From contig NZ_CP113797.1 in assembly GCF_026802175.1 (NCBI RefSeq), positions 5,681,026 through 5,745,025 on the forward strand: a DNA stretch of 64,000 nt, in the 5' to 3' direction. This stretch comes from Thermocoleostomius sinensis A174 (GTDB taxonomy: Bacteria > Cyanobacteriota > Cyanobacteriia > Elainellales > Elainellaceae). The translations under genes were made by a program, and so were the position numbers. This document shows, piece after piece, positions 25,003 to 34,855 of the stretch (the stretch's first letter is position 1; every line of letters starts with the position of its first letter). The notes under the pieces were generated by a model. The model made no database searches, was not told where the DNA came from, and was given only the letters and a program-made list of their open reading frames with translations.

Positions 25003-26877
25003 TTAGCTTTCTAACATTTGTAGGCGATACAAGCTGGCATAGAGACCATTTTGCTCTAGTAGTTCTTCGTGGCTTCCAGATTCTACTAATGTTCCCTGTC
25101 GCAAGACCAAAATGCGATCGACGCTGCGAATGGTAGATAAACGGTGCGCAATAATAATCGCGGTGCGATCCTCTAACAGGGTTTCCAAAGCTTCCTGAAT
25201 CAATGACTCAGTACGCACATCTAAATTAGCAGTCGCTTCATCCAGCACCAAAATCCCCGGATTGCGAATGGCCGCCCGAGCAAAGGCCAATAATTGCTTT
25301 TCGCCGCCCGATAGATTCGTGCCCCGCTGTCGCAGTTCGGTGTCGTATCCCTGCGGCAATCGTTCAATAAATTGCGCAACGTTGGTGCGTTCCGCCGCCG
25401 ATCGAATCTCGTCGATCGAATACGGTTCACCAAGGGCAATGTTGCTCTTGACATCCCCAGCAAACAAAAACCCATCCTGCAAAATCACCGCCATCCGTTG
25501 CCGTAACTCCGCTTGCGGCAAATTGCGAATATCTTCCCCATCTAGCAGAATTCGTCCTCTGGTGACTTCATACAAGCGGCACAGCAGGCGAATGATCGAG
25601 CTTTTCCCAGCCCCAGTCGGACCCACCAACGCCACCTTTTCACCCGGTCGAATCGTGAAATCCAAATCACGCAGCACAAACTCATCCGACTTATAGCCAA
25701 ACCAGACATGTTCAAAGCGGATTTCGCTAGGGATTGGGGGGCGCAGATTGCGGGTTGGGGAATGTGAGGTGAGGACTGCGAACTTATTCTCCCGGATTCC
25801 CGATTCCTGATTTCCTCCTTCCCGCAATTCTGGATCGCGAATTTCGATCGGTTCATTCAAAATATCGCTGACCCGTTCCAGGGCAGTCAGTCCGGCTTGA
25901 ATAGCGGTAAACCGTTCGGCAAATTGCCGCAGGGGATCAAATAAGCGCTGGGCAAACAGAATGAAGGAGGTCAAAATTCCAAAATCCAACACTCTTCCCA
26001 TGACGAGTAAGCTGCCCAACCAGAGCACTCCGCCGATCGCCGCCAGTGCCACCCATTCCAAGGTTGCCGAAACGGCCGAGTCATAAAAAATTGTGCGATC
26101 GACTTCTTTGACATAGCGCTGATTAATTTTGCGAAACAGTTCAGCATTGAACGATTCACGCCGGAATAACTGCACCACGTTAATGCCAACAATGTTCTCC
26201 TGCAACGTGGAATTAAGGGCAGATAGTTCTTCCCGCGCCCGATAATTGGACTGGCGATACTGTTGTTGAAAGTAGACAATCACACCAGTTACGGGCAGCA
26301 GCAAGGCCAACAGCAACAGGGCCAACTGCCACTGAATTGAGAACATCACCACAATCAGCACCAGCATGGTCAGCAGATCGCTGAATACGCCGATTGCCCC
26401 TGTGGAAAACACATCACCCAAGGCATCCACATCGCTGGTGAGACGAGTGATTAAGCGGCCAACGGGCGTGCGATCGAAAAACCGGGTGGCCAACGATGTC
26501 ACATGCACAAACAAGTCATCGCGAATGTTAGCCGTAATGCGTTGTCCTACCTTTTGAATCAAATAGCCCTGAACACCACTTAAGGCTAATTGCACAGCCA
26601 GGGTTAACATCAGCAGCAAAATCAACAGCCTGGCTCCACTGGTTAGCGTTTGTCCTTCTAGGAAGAACATGACAGGTTCGTTCTTCGCTAGGGCAACGGC
26701 CTGACCAATAATGATCGGTTGGGCAGAATTCGCTAATGCGAGAGGAACTAATAAGATTAGGGCAAGAGCCAAAAGCTGCCAGTTGCGTCGGGCGTAGGGA
26801 AATAGAATCGTAAACAGTCGCCAATCGGTGGAGCGGGGTTGTCGAGGGCTAGGGTTGGAGGGAGAGGCAGGAGTCAT
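25003..26877 (-). CDS. ABC exporter, fused membrane and ATPase domains (MsbA-like)
   Basis: A 624-residue half-transporter: six membrane helices (about residues 30-330) then an ATPase with GPTGAGKS (Walker A, about 415), NLSGGEKQLLAFARA (signature) and ILVLDEATANLD (Walker B). Such homodimers export lipids, peptides or drugs. Between the domains (about 346-380) is an extra linker, ELREGGNQESGIRENK to HSPTRNLRPPIP, encoded by short G-rich/C-rich repeats. It follows a GT2 glycosyltransferase by 49 bp on the same strand, so polysaccharide or glycolipid export is possible. Confidence 0.93.
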   Translation of the reverse strand: MTPASPSNPSPRQPRSTDWRLFTILFPYARRNWQLLALALILLVPLALANSAQPIIIGQAVALAKNEPVMFFLEGQTLTSGARLLILLLMLTLAVQLALSGVQGYLIQKVGQRITANIRDDLFVHVTSLATRFFDRTPVGRLITRLTSDVDALGDVFSTGAIGVFSDLLTMLVLIVVMFSIQWQLALLLLALLLPVTGVIVYFQQQYRQSNYRAREELSALNSTLQENIVGINVVQLFRRESFNAELFRKINQRYVKEVDRTIFYDSAVSATLEWVALAAIGGVLWLGSLLVMGRVLDFGILTSFILFAQRLFDPLRQFAERFTAIQAGLTALERVSDILNEPIEIRDPELREGGNQESGIRENKFAVLTSHSPTRNLRPPIPSEIRFEHVWFGYKSDEFVLRDLDFTIRPGEKVALVGPTGAGKSSIIRLLCRLYEVTRGRILLDGEDIRNLPQAELRQRMAVILQDGFLFAGDVKSNIALGEPYSIDEIRSAAERTNVAQFIERLPQGYDTELRQRGTNLSGGEKQLLAFARAAIRNPGILVLDEATANLDVRTESLIQEALETLLEDRTAIIIAHRLSTIRSVDRILVLRQGTLVESGSHEELLEQNGLYASLYRLQMLES

Positions 26878-26926
26878 GAAGAGGACAGGTGATCGAATGC
26901 ACGTTATCCACTTTAACGCAGCCTGC

Positions 26927-27871
26927 CTACTTCACTTGCCGCAAAGCTTGAAATGATCGATCGCGCCAGTCCGTGGGTAACAGCGATAAACTCATGCCCG
27001 CCCATGCTTTGAGAGGAGCCGCCATTTGCCCATTCCATACCAGCTTACGACCTGCCTGTATTTCACCTACGTTGATTAAACGTAATCCTAACAGTAGCTT
27101 TGTTTCAGCCAAACGTTGTTGCCGAATTTGTTCCAATCGAGGTGATGTAAATTGATAGTTTTCCAAGTAAGCAATCTTGTCTTTGAGATAGGAAATGGCG
27201 CGATGAATGCCCTGCTGTTCGGCATGACAGCGATATTCCATCAAGCGATCGTTCAAATAGTAAGCTTGCTTGCCTTGTAAAGCTAAGCGAACAAATAAAT
27301 CATTGTCTTCACAATTTTGCAGATTAGGACGCATAAATCCGACCGCTTGTAGGGCACTACGACGAAACAAAGTTGCTCCAATTTGTAAGCTTTGTTGTAC
27401 AAACACAGTTTCTAATAGATTTTTGATCGGTCCTTCGGGTAATTGAGTGCGTCCCCATCGCCAAGAATTTAATTCAGTAGCTTGGTAGTTTGGCCGGTTC
27501 TGGCTATCAATAATCCAGTGATCGGTTCCGACAAAATCAATATAGGAATGCGTGTCTAAAATGGCGCTAGTACGAGCTAAAAACTCTGGCCTGAGCCGAT
27601 CGTCATCATCAAACTTAACAAAATACTCGCCCGTTGCCGCGGCAAACCCCGATCGCATATTGTTACTTTTGCCAATGTTTTGCGCGTGGCGAATGTAATA
27701 CACTCTTGGATCAGTCAAGGTAGCCATGATGGTAGGTGTATTATCTGTAGAGCCATCGTCACAAACAATCACTTCAATATCTGGCTCGGTTTGATTTAAC
27801 GCACTTTCGATCGCAAAGGGCAGCAAGTTGGCTCGATTATAAGTAGGAATACAAACGCTAATTTTAGGCAT
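26927..27871 (-). CDS. Family 2 glycosyltransferase
   Basis: The 314-residue protein starts MPKISVCIPTYNRANLLPFA and has VIVCDDGSTDNT and the metal-binding FDDDDRL, the GT-A fold signature of GT2 enzymes that move sugars from nucleotide donors. No membrane helices are obvious, so it is probably cytoplasmic. It precedes the ABC exporter and is divergent from a GT4-type glycosyltransferase, suggesting a small glycan locus. Donor and acceptor unknown. Confidence 0.9.
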   Translation of the reverse strand: MPKISVCIPTYNRANLLPFAIESALNQTEPDIEVIVCDDGSTDNTPTIMATLTDPRVYYIRHAQNIGKSNNMRSGFAAATGEYFVKFDDDDRLRPEFLARTSAILDTHSYIDFVGTDHWIIDSQNRPNYQATELNSWRWGRTQLPEGPIKNLLETVFVQQSLQIGATLFRRSALQAVGFMRPNLQNCEDNDLFVRLALQGKQAYYLNDRLMEYRCHAEQQGIHRAISYLKDKIAYLENYQFTSPRLEQIRQQRLAETKLLLGLRLINVGEIQAGRKLVWNGQMAAPLKAWAGMSLSLLPTDWRDRSFQALRQVK

Positions 27872-28023
27872 AGAAATGGGCGAAAAATACTGTTAGTAAA
27901 AATCAATTTTGGTGCAACCTAAATCAGAATTCGATCGATATTTGTACTGAATCATTCCTCCTTAAACTGCCCAATTTTTTGGTGCTGCTATCACTCTTGT
28001 TGTTTTTACCTAATCCCTGAGCC

Positions 28024-29232
28024 GTGATGAACATTTTGATGATTTCGGCGACATTTCCCTATCCGCCTACGCGCGGCGGCACACAAGTTAGAACCTTTCA
28101 CTTGCTGCAATACCTGCAACAGCGCCACTCTGTGACGCTGCTAACGCTGCGATCGCCCGATGTTACAGACGCCGAAATTGCTGCTCTGCGCTCAAAAGTC
28201 GATCAACTGGTGGTATTTTCGCGTCCGCAACCAGTTAATCAAACATGGTCTAAACTGCAACGGTTTGGGGAGTTTGTATTGACAGGCACACCACCTAACG
28301 TGCGATCGAGCCATTCCGCCAAAGCACAACACTGGCTCGATCGGGCGGTGACAGATGGCAAGTTTGATGTGATTACCTGCGAACATTGTGTCAACGAACA
28401 ATACATTCGTCCTCAGTGGCGGCACCAACTCCGCACGATTGTCAACATTCACAGTTCGGTCTATGGCACGTGCAAAAACCAGCTACAAACTGGTGTATCC
28501 GAGCATGTATGGCGCGATCGGCTTAATCTACCGTTACTAAAGCGCTACGAGCAAACCTACTGTACGAAGTTTTCCGGCATCGTTGTCACCACTTCCGAAG
28601 ACGAACAGCAAATTCGCGCCTTTTGCCCGCACACTGCGATCGCTGTCATCCCCAACGGCGTTGATTTCTCACACTTTCCCTATCGATCGACTGATCCGGG
28701 GGGGCAGCGCTTGATTTTCATTGGAGCGATGGATAATCTTGCCAACATTGACGCTGTGCGCTTCTTCAGCCTAGAGATATTCCCCACGCTCAAACAACAG
28801 TATCCTGCCATCACGCTAGATCTGGTCGGAGCACGTCCGGGGTCTGAGGTGATGGAATTGGCTCAACTTCCGGGCATTAGCGTCACAGGACAGGTTCCCT
28901 CAATGGCAGAGTACTTGCATCGATCGACCATTTGTGTGGTGCCCATGCGCACCGGATTTGGCATCAAAAATAAAACCCTAGAAGCGATGGCCGCGGGTGT
29001 ACCTGTGGTAGGCAGCGATCGAGGTTTAGAAGGCTTAGCCGTTGATCATCCAGATTTGCCACTGCGGGCCCTACGAGCTAATCATCCAGCAGAATACATC
29101 AGCGCCATCGATCGGTTGTTTCAAAACCCTGCCCTGCGGGTTGAACTTTCCCAAGCAGCCCGTCACTTCGTTGAACAAACCTACACCTGGCAGCGAGCCG
29201 GCAAGCAGTACGAAGCCCTATTGGAAGGCTAA
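28024..29232 (+). CDS. GT4-type glycosyltransferase (GT-B fold)
   Basis: The 402-residue protein starts MNILMISATFPYPPTRGGTQVR and carries VIPNGVDFSHF, RLIFIGAMDNLANIDAV and the C-terminal donor-binding GIKNKTLEAMAAGVPVVGS with a conserved Glu. These are features of GT4 enzymes acting on exopolysaccharide or lipid-linked sugars. Two ATGs are adjacent (28024, 28027). The divergent GT2 and the ABC exporter are neighbours. Specificity cannot be read. Confidence 0.88.
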   Translation: MMNILMISATFPYPPTRGGTQVRTFHLLQYLQQRHSVTLLTLRSPDVTDAEIAALRSKVDQLVVFSRPQPVNQTWSKLQRFGEFVLTGTPPNVRSSHSAKAQHWLDRAVTDGKFDVITCEHCVNEQYIRPQWRHQLRTIVNIHSSVYGTCKNQLQTGVSEHVWRDRLNLPLLKRYEQTYCTKFSGIVVTTSEDEQQIRAFCPHTAIAVIPNGVDFSHFPYRSTDPGGQRLIFIGAMDNLANIDAVRFFSLEIFPTLKQQYPAITLDLVGARPGSEVMELAQLPGISVTGQVPSMAEYLHRSTICVVPMRTGFGIKNKTLEAMAAGVPVVGSDRGLEGLAVDHPDLPLRALRANHPAEYISAIDRLFQNPALRVELSQAARHFVEQTYTWQRAGKQYEALLEG

Positions 29233-29354
29233 AAAGGAAGGCTAAAAAGAAAGACTAAGACTCTGCCCGACTCCCGACTTTAGCTTTCGGTAGCCTTTCA
29301 CTGTCTCTAAGAGAGATACTAGAAGATCGATAGACTTATTTCAGTTTGACCTCC

Positions 29355-29624
29355 ATGTTCATCATTGACGTAACGTTGAAAAATACCCCTGTGGCGTTGT
29401 CAGTACAGCGCAAAAGTGCAGACGACGCTAAGGCGCTATATCGGCAAATTTTAGATGCAATGCAGGCAGGCTCTCCCAAAATTCTAGAACTCACCTGCGA
29501 GCAGCAAGTAGGCAAGACTGTAGGAATTTTGGTCGGCGAAATTTCCGCTGTTCAAATGTCGGAGAAGTCGAGCACGGCGGCTGCATCGGGTCGTCCACCT
29601 GGATTCTTTGCATTAGCAGAATAA
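29355..29624 (+). CDS. UPF0367 family protein
   Basis: MFIIDVTLKNTPVALSVQRK, then DAKALYRQILDAMQAG and LELTCEQQVGKTVGILVGEISAVQ, matches the small cyanobacterial/plastid-lineage UPF0367 family of unknown function. I start it at the ATG at 29355 (89 residues); a TTG at 29346 is in frame. The last 20 residues (SSTAAASGRPPG) look disordered. It precedes an ECF-type ATPase gene by 99 bp, with a GGAT-rich microsatellite between them. Confidence 0.82.
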   Translation: MFIIDVTLKNTPVALSVQRKSADDAKALYRQILDAMQAGSPKILELTCEQQVGKTVGILVGEISAVQMSEKSSTAAASGRPPGFFALAE

Positions 29625-29723
29625 TAACCAGGTGGATGGATAGATGGGTGGATGAGTATCCGCCCTCTACTAGCTCTGTATGTTTTGACTCGTATCGGTT
29701 CATTTCTTTATCAACTTTGCTGA

Positions 29724-30404
29724 ATGACCAAACCTGCGATCGTCGTTGATGAGGTGTGTTTTCAGTGGTCGCCAACTGCCCCGGTTTTGCAATCCTGCTC
29801 GCTGGAAGTGCCCAAAGGCGAGTTTTGGATGCTACTAGGAACGAATGGCAGTGGTAAATCAACACTCCTGCGGGTGTTGGCAGGCTTGCTGACGCCCCAG
29901 TCTGGGCAAGTAGATGTGATGCCCCCTGTGGGGTTTGTGTTTCAAAACCCTGATCATCAACTGGTGATGCCAACAGTGGGAGCCGATGTTGCATTTGGCT
30001 TAGTAGAAGAAAAGCTTTCAATTCCGCAAATTCGCCAACGTGTGGATGAGGCGCTTACAGCCGTTAACCTCTCCCATTTACAGCGCCGTCCGATCTATGC
30101 CCTCAGCGGGGGACAAAAACAGCGAATTGCCATTGCGGGGGCGATCGCTCGTCATTGTGAGGTCTTGCTGCTCGATGAGCCAACGGCGCTGTTAGATCCA
30201 GACAGCCAGCTTGATCTGGTTTCGCAAGTACAAAAGCTGATCAAGCATCGCGGTATGACGGCCTTGTGGGTGACGCATCGGCTAGATGAATTGGAGTATT
30301 GCGATGGTGCATTTTTGCTAGAGCAAGGGCAGGTAATCGATCGGGGTGATCCACAGCGGCTACGGCGGCGATTGATGCAGATGGAAGGACGGCAAGAAGA
30401 ATAA
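29724..30404 (+). CDS. ECF/CbiO-type ABC transporter ATP-binding protein
   Basis: A 226-residue ATPase with LGTNGSGKSTLLRVLAG (Walker A), FVFQNPDHQLVMPTVGADVAF (Q-loop of the energy-coupling-factor type), ALSGGQKQRIAIAGA and VLLLDEPTALLDP. The QNPDHQ Q-loop is characteristic of EcfA/CbiO ATPases that power vitamin or metal-ion uptake. No T component or substrate-binding membrane protein is adjacent, so its partners must be elsewhere. Plant chloroplasts have a related CbiO-like ATPase. Confidence 0.88.
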   Translation: MTKPAIVVDEVCFQWSPTAPVLQSCSLEVPKGEFWMLLGTNGSGKSTLLRVLAGLLTPQSGQVDVMPPVGFVFQNPDHQLVMPTVGADVAFGLVEEKLSIPQIRQRVDEALTAVNLSHLQRRPIYALSGGQKQRIAIAGAIARHCEVLLLDEPTALLDPDSQLDLVSQVQKLIKHRGMTALWVTHRLDELEYCDGAFLLEQGQVIDRGDPQRLRRRLMQMEGRQEE

Positions 30405-30582
30405 AGGATTAGAGGTTAGGAATTGTCGAGCAGAAAAGATAATTCAACCCATCCATTTTCTTCTTTCTCAACAAATGGTTTACACATCTCAACAACTAGC
30501 GGCATCATAGAAGCAGATAAGTTTAAGCTTTTCTCTACATTGTTTTGATTTCTGCGATGTCATTTAGCGGATGATTTGAACC

Positions 30583-31152
30583 ATGCTCTCCTCCACTCCT
30601 CAGGCGATCCTTTTGGTTGATGGCTACAACATGATTGGGGCTTGGCACAGCTTGCAGCAGGTTCGCGATCGCTACGGGTTAGAGGAAGCACGGCGAGAGT
30701 TAGTCACATTTTTAGTTGACTACAGCGCCTATCAAAACTTTGATACCCATATCGTATTTGACTCGCAGTACCAGGATGCGCCAGGTAGCCGTGAGGTAGT
30801 GACCGGCAACCTCACGGTGTGTTACACCGATTACAAGCAAACCGCAGATACCTATATTGAAAAACTGTGTGCGCAATTTCGGAAAGACATTCGCAAATTT
30901 GACCAACGCTTGATTGTGGCTACGTCCGATCGCGCACAACAGCTAACGGTAGTGGGCTATGGAGCAGAGTGTATGTCTGCACAACAGCTTCGAGCGGAAG
31001 TCGAGTTGGCAATGATGCGGGTACGACGCAAACAACAAGCGGTTCGCAAGCAGCGATCGCCGCGTCGGTTTTTGGCCAGTTCTCTTGATCCGATCGCTCG
31101 TCAGCAACTCGCTCAACTCCGTTTGGGAAATGAGCTAAGCACCGAAGAATAG
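30583..31152 (+). CDS. NYN-domain ribonuclease, YacP/Rae1 family
   Basis: The 189-residue protein has AILLVDGYNMIGAW at the N-terminus, with the first catalytic Asp, VDYSAYQNFDTHIVFDSQ, TADTYIEKL and LIVATSDRAQQ, matching the YacP/Rae1 PIN-like fold, which in Bacillus cleaves mRNA in the ribosomal A site. The C-terminus (RRKQQAVRKQRSPRR) is basic. It lies just upstream of tRNA-Asn on the same strand. Ribosome-associated RNA cleavage is inferred from the family. Confidence 0.88.
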   Translation: MLSSTPQAILLVDGYNMIGAWHSLQQVRDRYGLEEARRELVTFLVDYSAYQNFDTHIVFDSQYQDAPGSREVVTGNLTVCYTDYKQTADTYIEKLCAQFRKDIRKFDQRLIVATSDRAQQLTVVGYGAECMSAQQLRAEVELAMMRVRRKQQAVRKQRSPRRFLASSLDPIARQQLAQLRLGNELSTEE

Positions 31153-31262
31153 ATTGATGCTGGAAAGTACAAGGTTTTGAAGCAATCCTAGAGAAAAATC
31201 TAGAAAAACGTATTTCCCCCTTGTCAAATGGTTTCCTATCTCGCTAAGATTAATAATCGCAA

Positions 31263-31334
31263 TCCTCAGTAGCTCAGTGGTAGAGCGGTCGGCTGTTAAC
31301 CGATTGGTCGCTGGTTCGAATCCAGCCTGGGGAG
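31263..31334 (+). tRNA. tRNA-Asn (anticodon GTT)
   Basis: A 72-nt cloverleaf: acceptor TCCTCAG pairs with CTGGGGA (one T-G pair), D-arm AGCTCAGTGGTAGAGC, anticodon loop CTGTTAA with GTT at 31295-31297, T-arm GCTGG-TTCGAAT-CCAGC, discriminator G. CCA is not encoded. The matching synthetase gene is at 8275-9663. Confidence 0.97.
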
Positions 31335-31429
31335 TTTTCCCAAGAGGGACTAGGAACAAGGGAGTCAGGCTTAGAGATTTTAGAAAGCTCTAAGCGTACC
31401 TACCTCTCAAACGCAGTAGACTGCATTCG

Positions 31430-32692
31430 ATGACTAGCCATCCTTTTCCTATCCCTCAACCCCCAACTCCCAATTTCTACCGATCGCTCTGGTCTCTCGA
31501 TCCAAGCGTGGTTTTTCTGAATCACGGGTCGTTTGGAGCCTGCCCAATTGCGGTGTTGGAGAAACAAAGCCAACTGCGATCGCAAATGGAAGCTGAACCC
31601 TTGCGGTTTTTTGAAGATCAGTTAGAGCCTTTATGGGATGTGGCTCGGCAAACCTTAGCAAACTTGATTGGGGCAGAGTCCGCCCAACTAGCATTTGTAC
31701 CCAATGCCACCACCGGCGTCAATACTGTTCTACAATCCTTGCTGTTTCGTCCGGGAGACGAACTGCTGACCACTAATCATGAATACAACGCTTCCCGTAA
31801 TGCCCTCAATGTAGCGGCACAGCGCCACGGCGCGACAGTCGTAGTTGCAGAAATACCTTTTCCGATCAAGTCTGCTGATGTGGTGCTCGACGCGGTTCTC
31901 CGCCGTGTTACTCCACAGACGCGATTAGTGCTGATTGATCATGTCACTAGCCAAACGGGTCTAGTCTTGCCGATCGAGCCACTCATTGCAGAATTGAACG
32001 CTCGCAACATCGATAGTCTCATTGATGGTGCCCATGCTCCGGGAATGGTGTCATTGAACTTGAAGAAGGTGGGTGTAACATATTACACTGGCAACTGTCA
32101 TAAATGGTTATGTTCGCCAAAGGGTGCAGCGTTTCTTTATGTTCGAGAGGATCGACAGGCGCTCGTTCGACCACTGGTGATCAGTCATGGGGCGAATTCC
32201 TCGCGCCGCGATCGCTCTCGATTTCATCTAGAGTTTGATTGGACAGGCACTGCTGATCCAACACCTTATCTGTGTGTTCCAACGGCTATCCAATTCATGG
32301 GTTCGCTGTTGCCGCAGGGCTGGACTGGGTTGATGACCCACAATCGAGCCATGGTCTTGGCGGCACGGCAGCGGTTGTGTCAGGGGCTGGGTGTATTACC
32401 AGCTTGTCCAGAGGACATGGTGGGTTCTATGGCAGTGATTCCGCTGCCAGACTACTGGTTAAATCAACCGATGGAGTTGCAAGCTACTTTATTTCATCGT
32501 TTTCGGATTGAGGTTCCCGTGATACCCTGGCAATCTGCCTGCGAGCAGCTAGCTGATCAATCTGCTCATGCAGTCCAACCTACTAGCCCTCGTCAATTGC
32601 TGCGAATTTCAGCGCAACTCTACAATGCTCCAGCAGAGTATGAGGCGTTGATGACAGCGCTTAAAACACTGGACTCAGCCTATTCCTCTTAA
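31430..32692 (+). CDS. Class V aminotransferase (isopenicillin-N-epimerase-like)
   Basis: A 420-residue PLP enzyme of fold type I. PNATTGVNTVLQSLLF (cofactor phosphate site), DHVTSQTGLVLPIEPL, DGAHAPG (PLP-ring Asp) and YTGNCHKWLCSPKG (Schiff-base lysine) place it among the isopenicillin N epimerase/cysteine desulfurase-like class V enzymes. The actual reaction cannot be deduced. The first dozen residues (FPIPQPPTPN) are encoded by a C-rich repeat of the kind seen between genes here, so the native start may be later. Confidence 0.87.
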   Translation: MTSHPFPIPQPPTPNFYRSLWSLDPSVVFLNHGSFGACPIAVLEKQSQLRSQMEAEPLRFFEDQLEPLWDVARQTLANLIGAESAQLAFVPNATTGVNTVLQSLLFRPGDELLTTNHEYNASRNALNVAAQRHGATVVVAEIPFPIKSADVVLDAVLRRVTPQTRLVLIDHVTSQTGLVLPIEPLIAELNARNIDSLIDGAHAPGMVSLNLKKVGVTYYTGNCHKWLCSPKGAAFLYVREDRQALVRPLVISHGANSSRRDRSRFHLEFDWTGTADPTPYLCVPTAIQFMGSLLPQGWTGLMTHNRAMVLAARQRLCQGLGVLPACPEDMVGSMAVIPLPDYWLNQPMELQATLFHRFRIEVPVIPWQSACEQLADQSAHAVQPTSPRQLLRISAQLYNAPAEYEALMTALKTLDSAYSS

Positions 32693-32937
32693 TTCCCCGG
32701 CTTTAGTTAATAAGGATGCAGTAGCTCTAGTTCAGTGCCTCTAGTCTCTCTCCTCTAGTCTCTCTAATGTATTTTTCCCCCATTTGCTCTGACTAGTGCA
32801 GGCTTAACTTGCGTCGCAAAATGATGATTAGTCTGTTTCAGAAAATCCTTTTAATTTGCTTGGATCTCAAAGTCGGTGATTTGCTCCATTTCACCCGTTG
32901 CCGCAATGGGTAACGATTGTTTTGGAGGCAGGAAACG

Positions 32938-34740
32938 ATGAGAAGTCCATTCGCCCATCCTTGGCTGCATCTGTGGCTCTTATTACTATGGACGCTGCTA
33001 GGATTGGGGTTGCGTTTAGTTAATTTAACCGGGAAGCCACTGTGGACAGATGAATTTTCTACGATCGTCTTCAGCTTGGGTAATAGCTTCCTCACGATTC
33101 CATTAGATCAACTCTTGACCACAGAGCAACTATTGCAGCCGCTGCAACCTAGTTCTAGTGCCAGCATGAGGGATGTACTACGGCATTTGCTGAGCGAAAG
33201 TAACCATCCGCCACTCTATTTTTTGCTCACTCATGTATGGTTGAAACTATTTCCGGCTCCGAACGGTTGGGTGTCAGTGTGGGGAGCACGATCGCTAGCT
33301 GCCGTCTTGGGCGCACTTGCTGTTCCAGCGTCCTTTGGTTTGGGATGGTTTGCGTTTCGATCGCGTCTGGTAGGACATTTGGCGGCAGTGCTAATGGCAG
33401 TTTCTCCGTTTGGGATTTATCTATCGCAAGAAGCTCGTCACTATACGCTACCGCTATTGTGGATTATCGTTTCTCTGGGGTGTTTAGTTACCGCCACTCG
33501 GACCATTCGCCACCGCGATCCGTTACCGATGTCGATAGGCTTGTTGTGGGTTGTAGTGAACACGTTAGCCCTTGCCACCCACTATCTGACCCTATTAACT
33601 CTGCTGGCAGAACTGATGGTGATGATGGTGATGGGGCTGATTCAAAGCTGGCGAGAACAAGGGCAATGGTATCCGTCTGCTCATTGGTGGCGCATCGTAG
33701 CAGTTGTAGCTGGAACCATGGCAGGTGGACTGGTTTGGCTACCTTTTTTGCAGGATGTTCCTGATAGCCAACTCACCGCATGGATTCAGCAAGATGTGCG
33801 CACAGGGTTGCAATGGCTTGACCCGATCGCCCAACTGTTGGCCGCTGCTATCTCCATGCTGTATCTATTACCGATTCAAGCACCTAGCTCGCCGATCGTT
33901 CTGGTGTCGGTTGTGCTGCTGGTGTGGGTGGTGCTATGGACGCTACCCAAGCTTTATTGCGGTCTCATCCTACAAGCGACCAATCCCAATTCTCGGTTGC
34001 CCTTGATGACGTTGGGTGGCTTTGTTAGCAGTGCGATACTGCTGTTTTTTGCCATCACGTATATCTTTGAGCGCGATCTAACCAGTGCCCTTCGTTATAA
34101 CTTTGTCTATTTTCCAGGGGCGATCGTTCTAATGGCTGCTAGTTTGGCAACCATCTGGGCAGGAACAAAACTCCCCTCAGAACCTAAATCAGTTTGGTTA
34201 AAACATATCTATCAAGGTAATCGGCGCACGGTAATTTTCATAATTCTGCTGGGGTTGGTTGGCAGCCTCACTGTTGCTTGGAATTGGGGCTATCAAAAAA
34301 TTCATCGCCCAGATGTGGTAGCTGAAGCCATTCGATCGTACTCTCAAGGGGATGTGCTGATTGCAATTCCGCATCAAACCCACGGGCAAACAGGTAGGCT
34401 TATGGGCATTGCTTGGGCATTGCAACATCCTAGTCCTACTAGTCCTAGTTCATTGGCTCCTACTCTATCAGCAAATCCACCCTTGGCTGGAGCGGCTTCA
34501 AAGTCGCTCATCCCCCACTTTTTGCTGGCGCGTCGCAGTTACGACTCTGGCAGTATGGTGCGATCGCTGAGGCAAGCCTTTGGCCAGTTACCCCGTCCTC
34601 TTGATGTCTGGTTGATCAATTTTCGCAATACTCCCGAAAGACCAGTAAGCCAGTTTTTAGAGCGACGGCAGTGTGAAGCACAGACGGATTCATTTTCAAC
34701 GGACGGCTATCAGTACCGGCTGTATCGATGTCCACGGTAG
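32938..34740 (+). CDS. GT39-like membrane glycosyltransferase
   Basis: This 600-residue protein has about ten or more membrane helices and the early extracytoplasmic motif KPLWTDEF (Asp-Glu catalytic pair) after the first helix, as in GT39/ArnT-type GT-C enzymes that use polyprenyl-phosphate sugars. EARHYTLPLLWI follows, also typical. The ATG at 32938 is preceded by GGAGG about 9 nt upstream, preferred over a TTG at 32917. The C-terminal 150 residues are mostly soluble. Acceptor unknown. The neighbours do not clarify its role. Confidence 0.83.
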   Translation: MRSPFAHPWLHLWLLLLWTLLGLGLRLVNLTGKPLWTDEFSTIVFSLGNSFLTIPLDQLLTTEQLLQPLQPSSSASMRDVLRHLLSESNHPPLYFLLTHVWLKLFPAPNGWVSVWGARSLAAVLGALAVPASFGLGWFAFRSRLVGHLAAVLMAVSPFGIYLSQEARHYTLPLLWIIVSLGCLVTATRTIRHRDPLPMSIGLLWVVVNTLALATHYLTLLTLLAELMVMMVMGLIQSWREQGQWYPSAHWWRIVAVVAGTMAGGLVWLPFLQDVPDSQLTAWIQQDVRTGLQWLDPIAQLLAAAISMLYLLPIQAPSSPIVLVSVVLLVWVVLWTLPKLYCGLILQATNPNSRLPLMTLGGFVSSAILLFFAITYIFERDLTSALRYNFVYFPGAIVLMAASLATIWAGTKLPSEPKSVWLKHIYQGNRRTVIFIILLGLVGSLTVAWNWGYQKIHRPDVVAEAIRSYSQGDVLIAIPHQTHGQTGRLMGIAWALQHPSPTSPSSLAPTLSANPPLAGAASKSLIPHFLLARRSYDSGSMVRSLRQAFGQLPRPLDVWLINFRNTPERPVSQFLERRQCEAQTDSFSTDGYQYRLYRCPR

Positions 34741-34855
34741 AGCGAACTAAGAACCGTGAGAAGTACAGGAGTTACGACTTGAAAAATTATTCTATACAAG
34801 CCTGTTTAGATTGAGTGAAATGGACTGATAGCTACAGCACAAACGAAACGCGACA

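Noticed and set aside
31135-31359. Minus-strand frame across the tRNA-Asn gene
   Set aside because: The AGFEPATNRL reading is the usual false translation of a tRNA T-arm.
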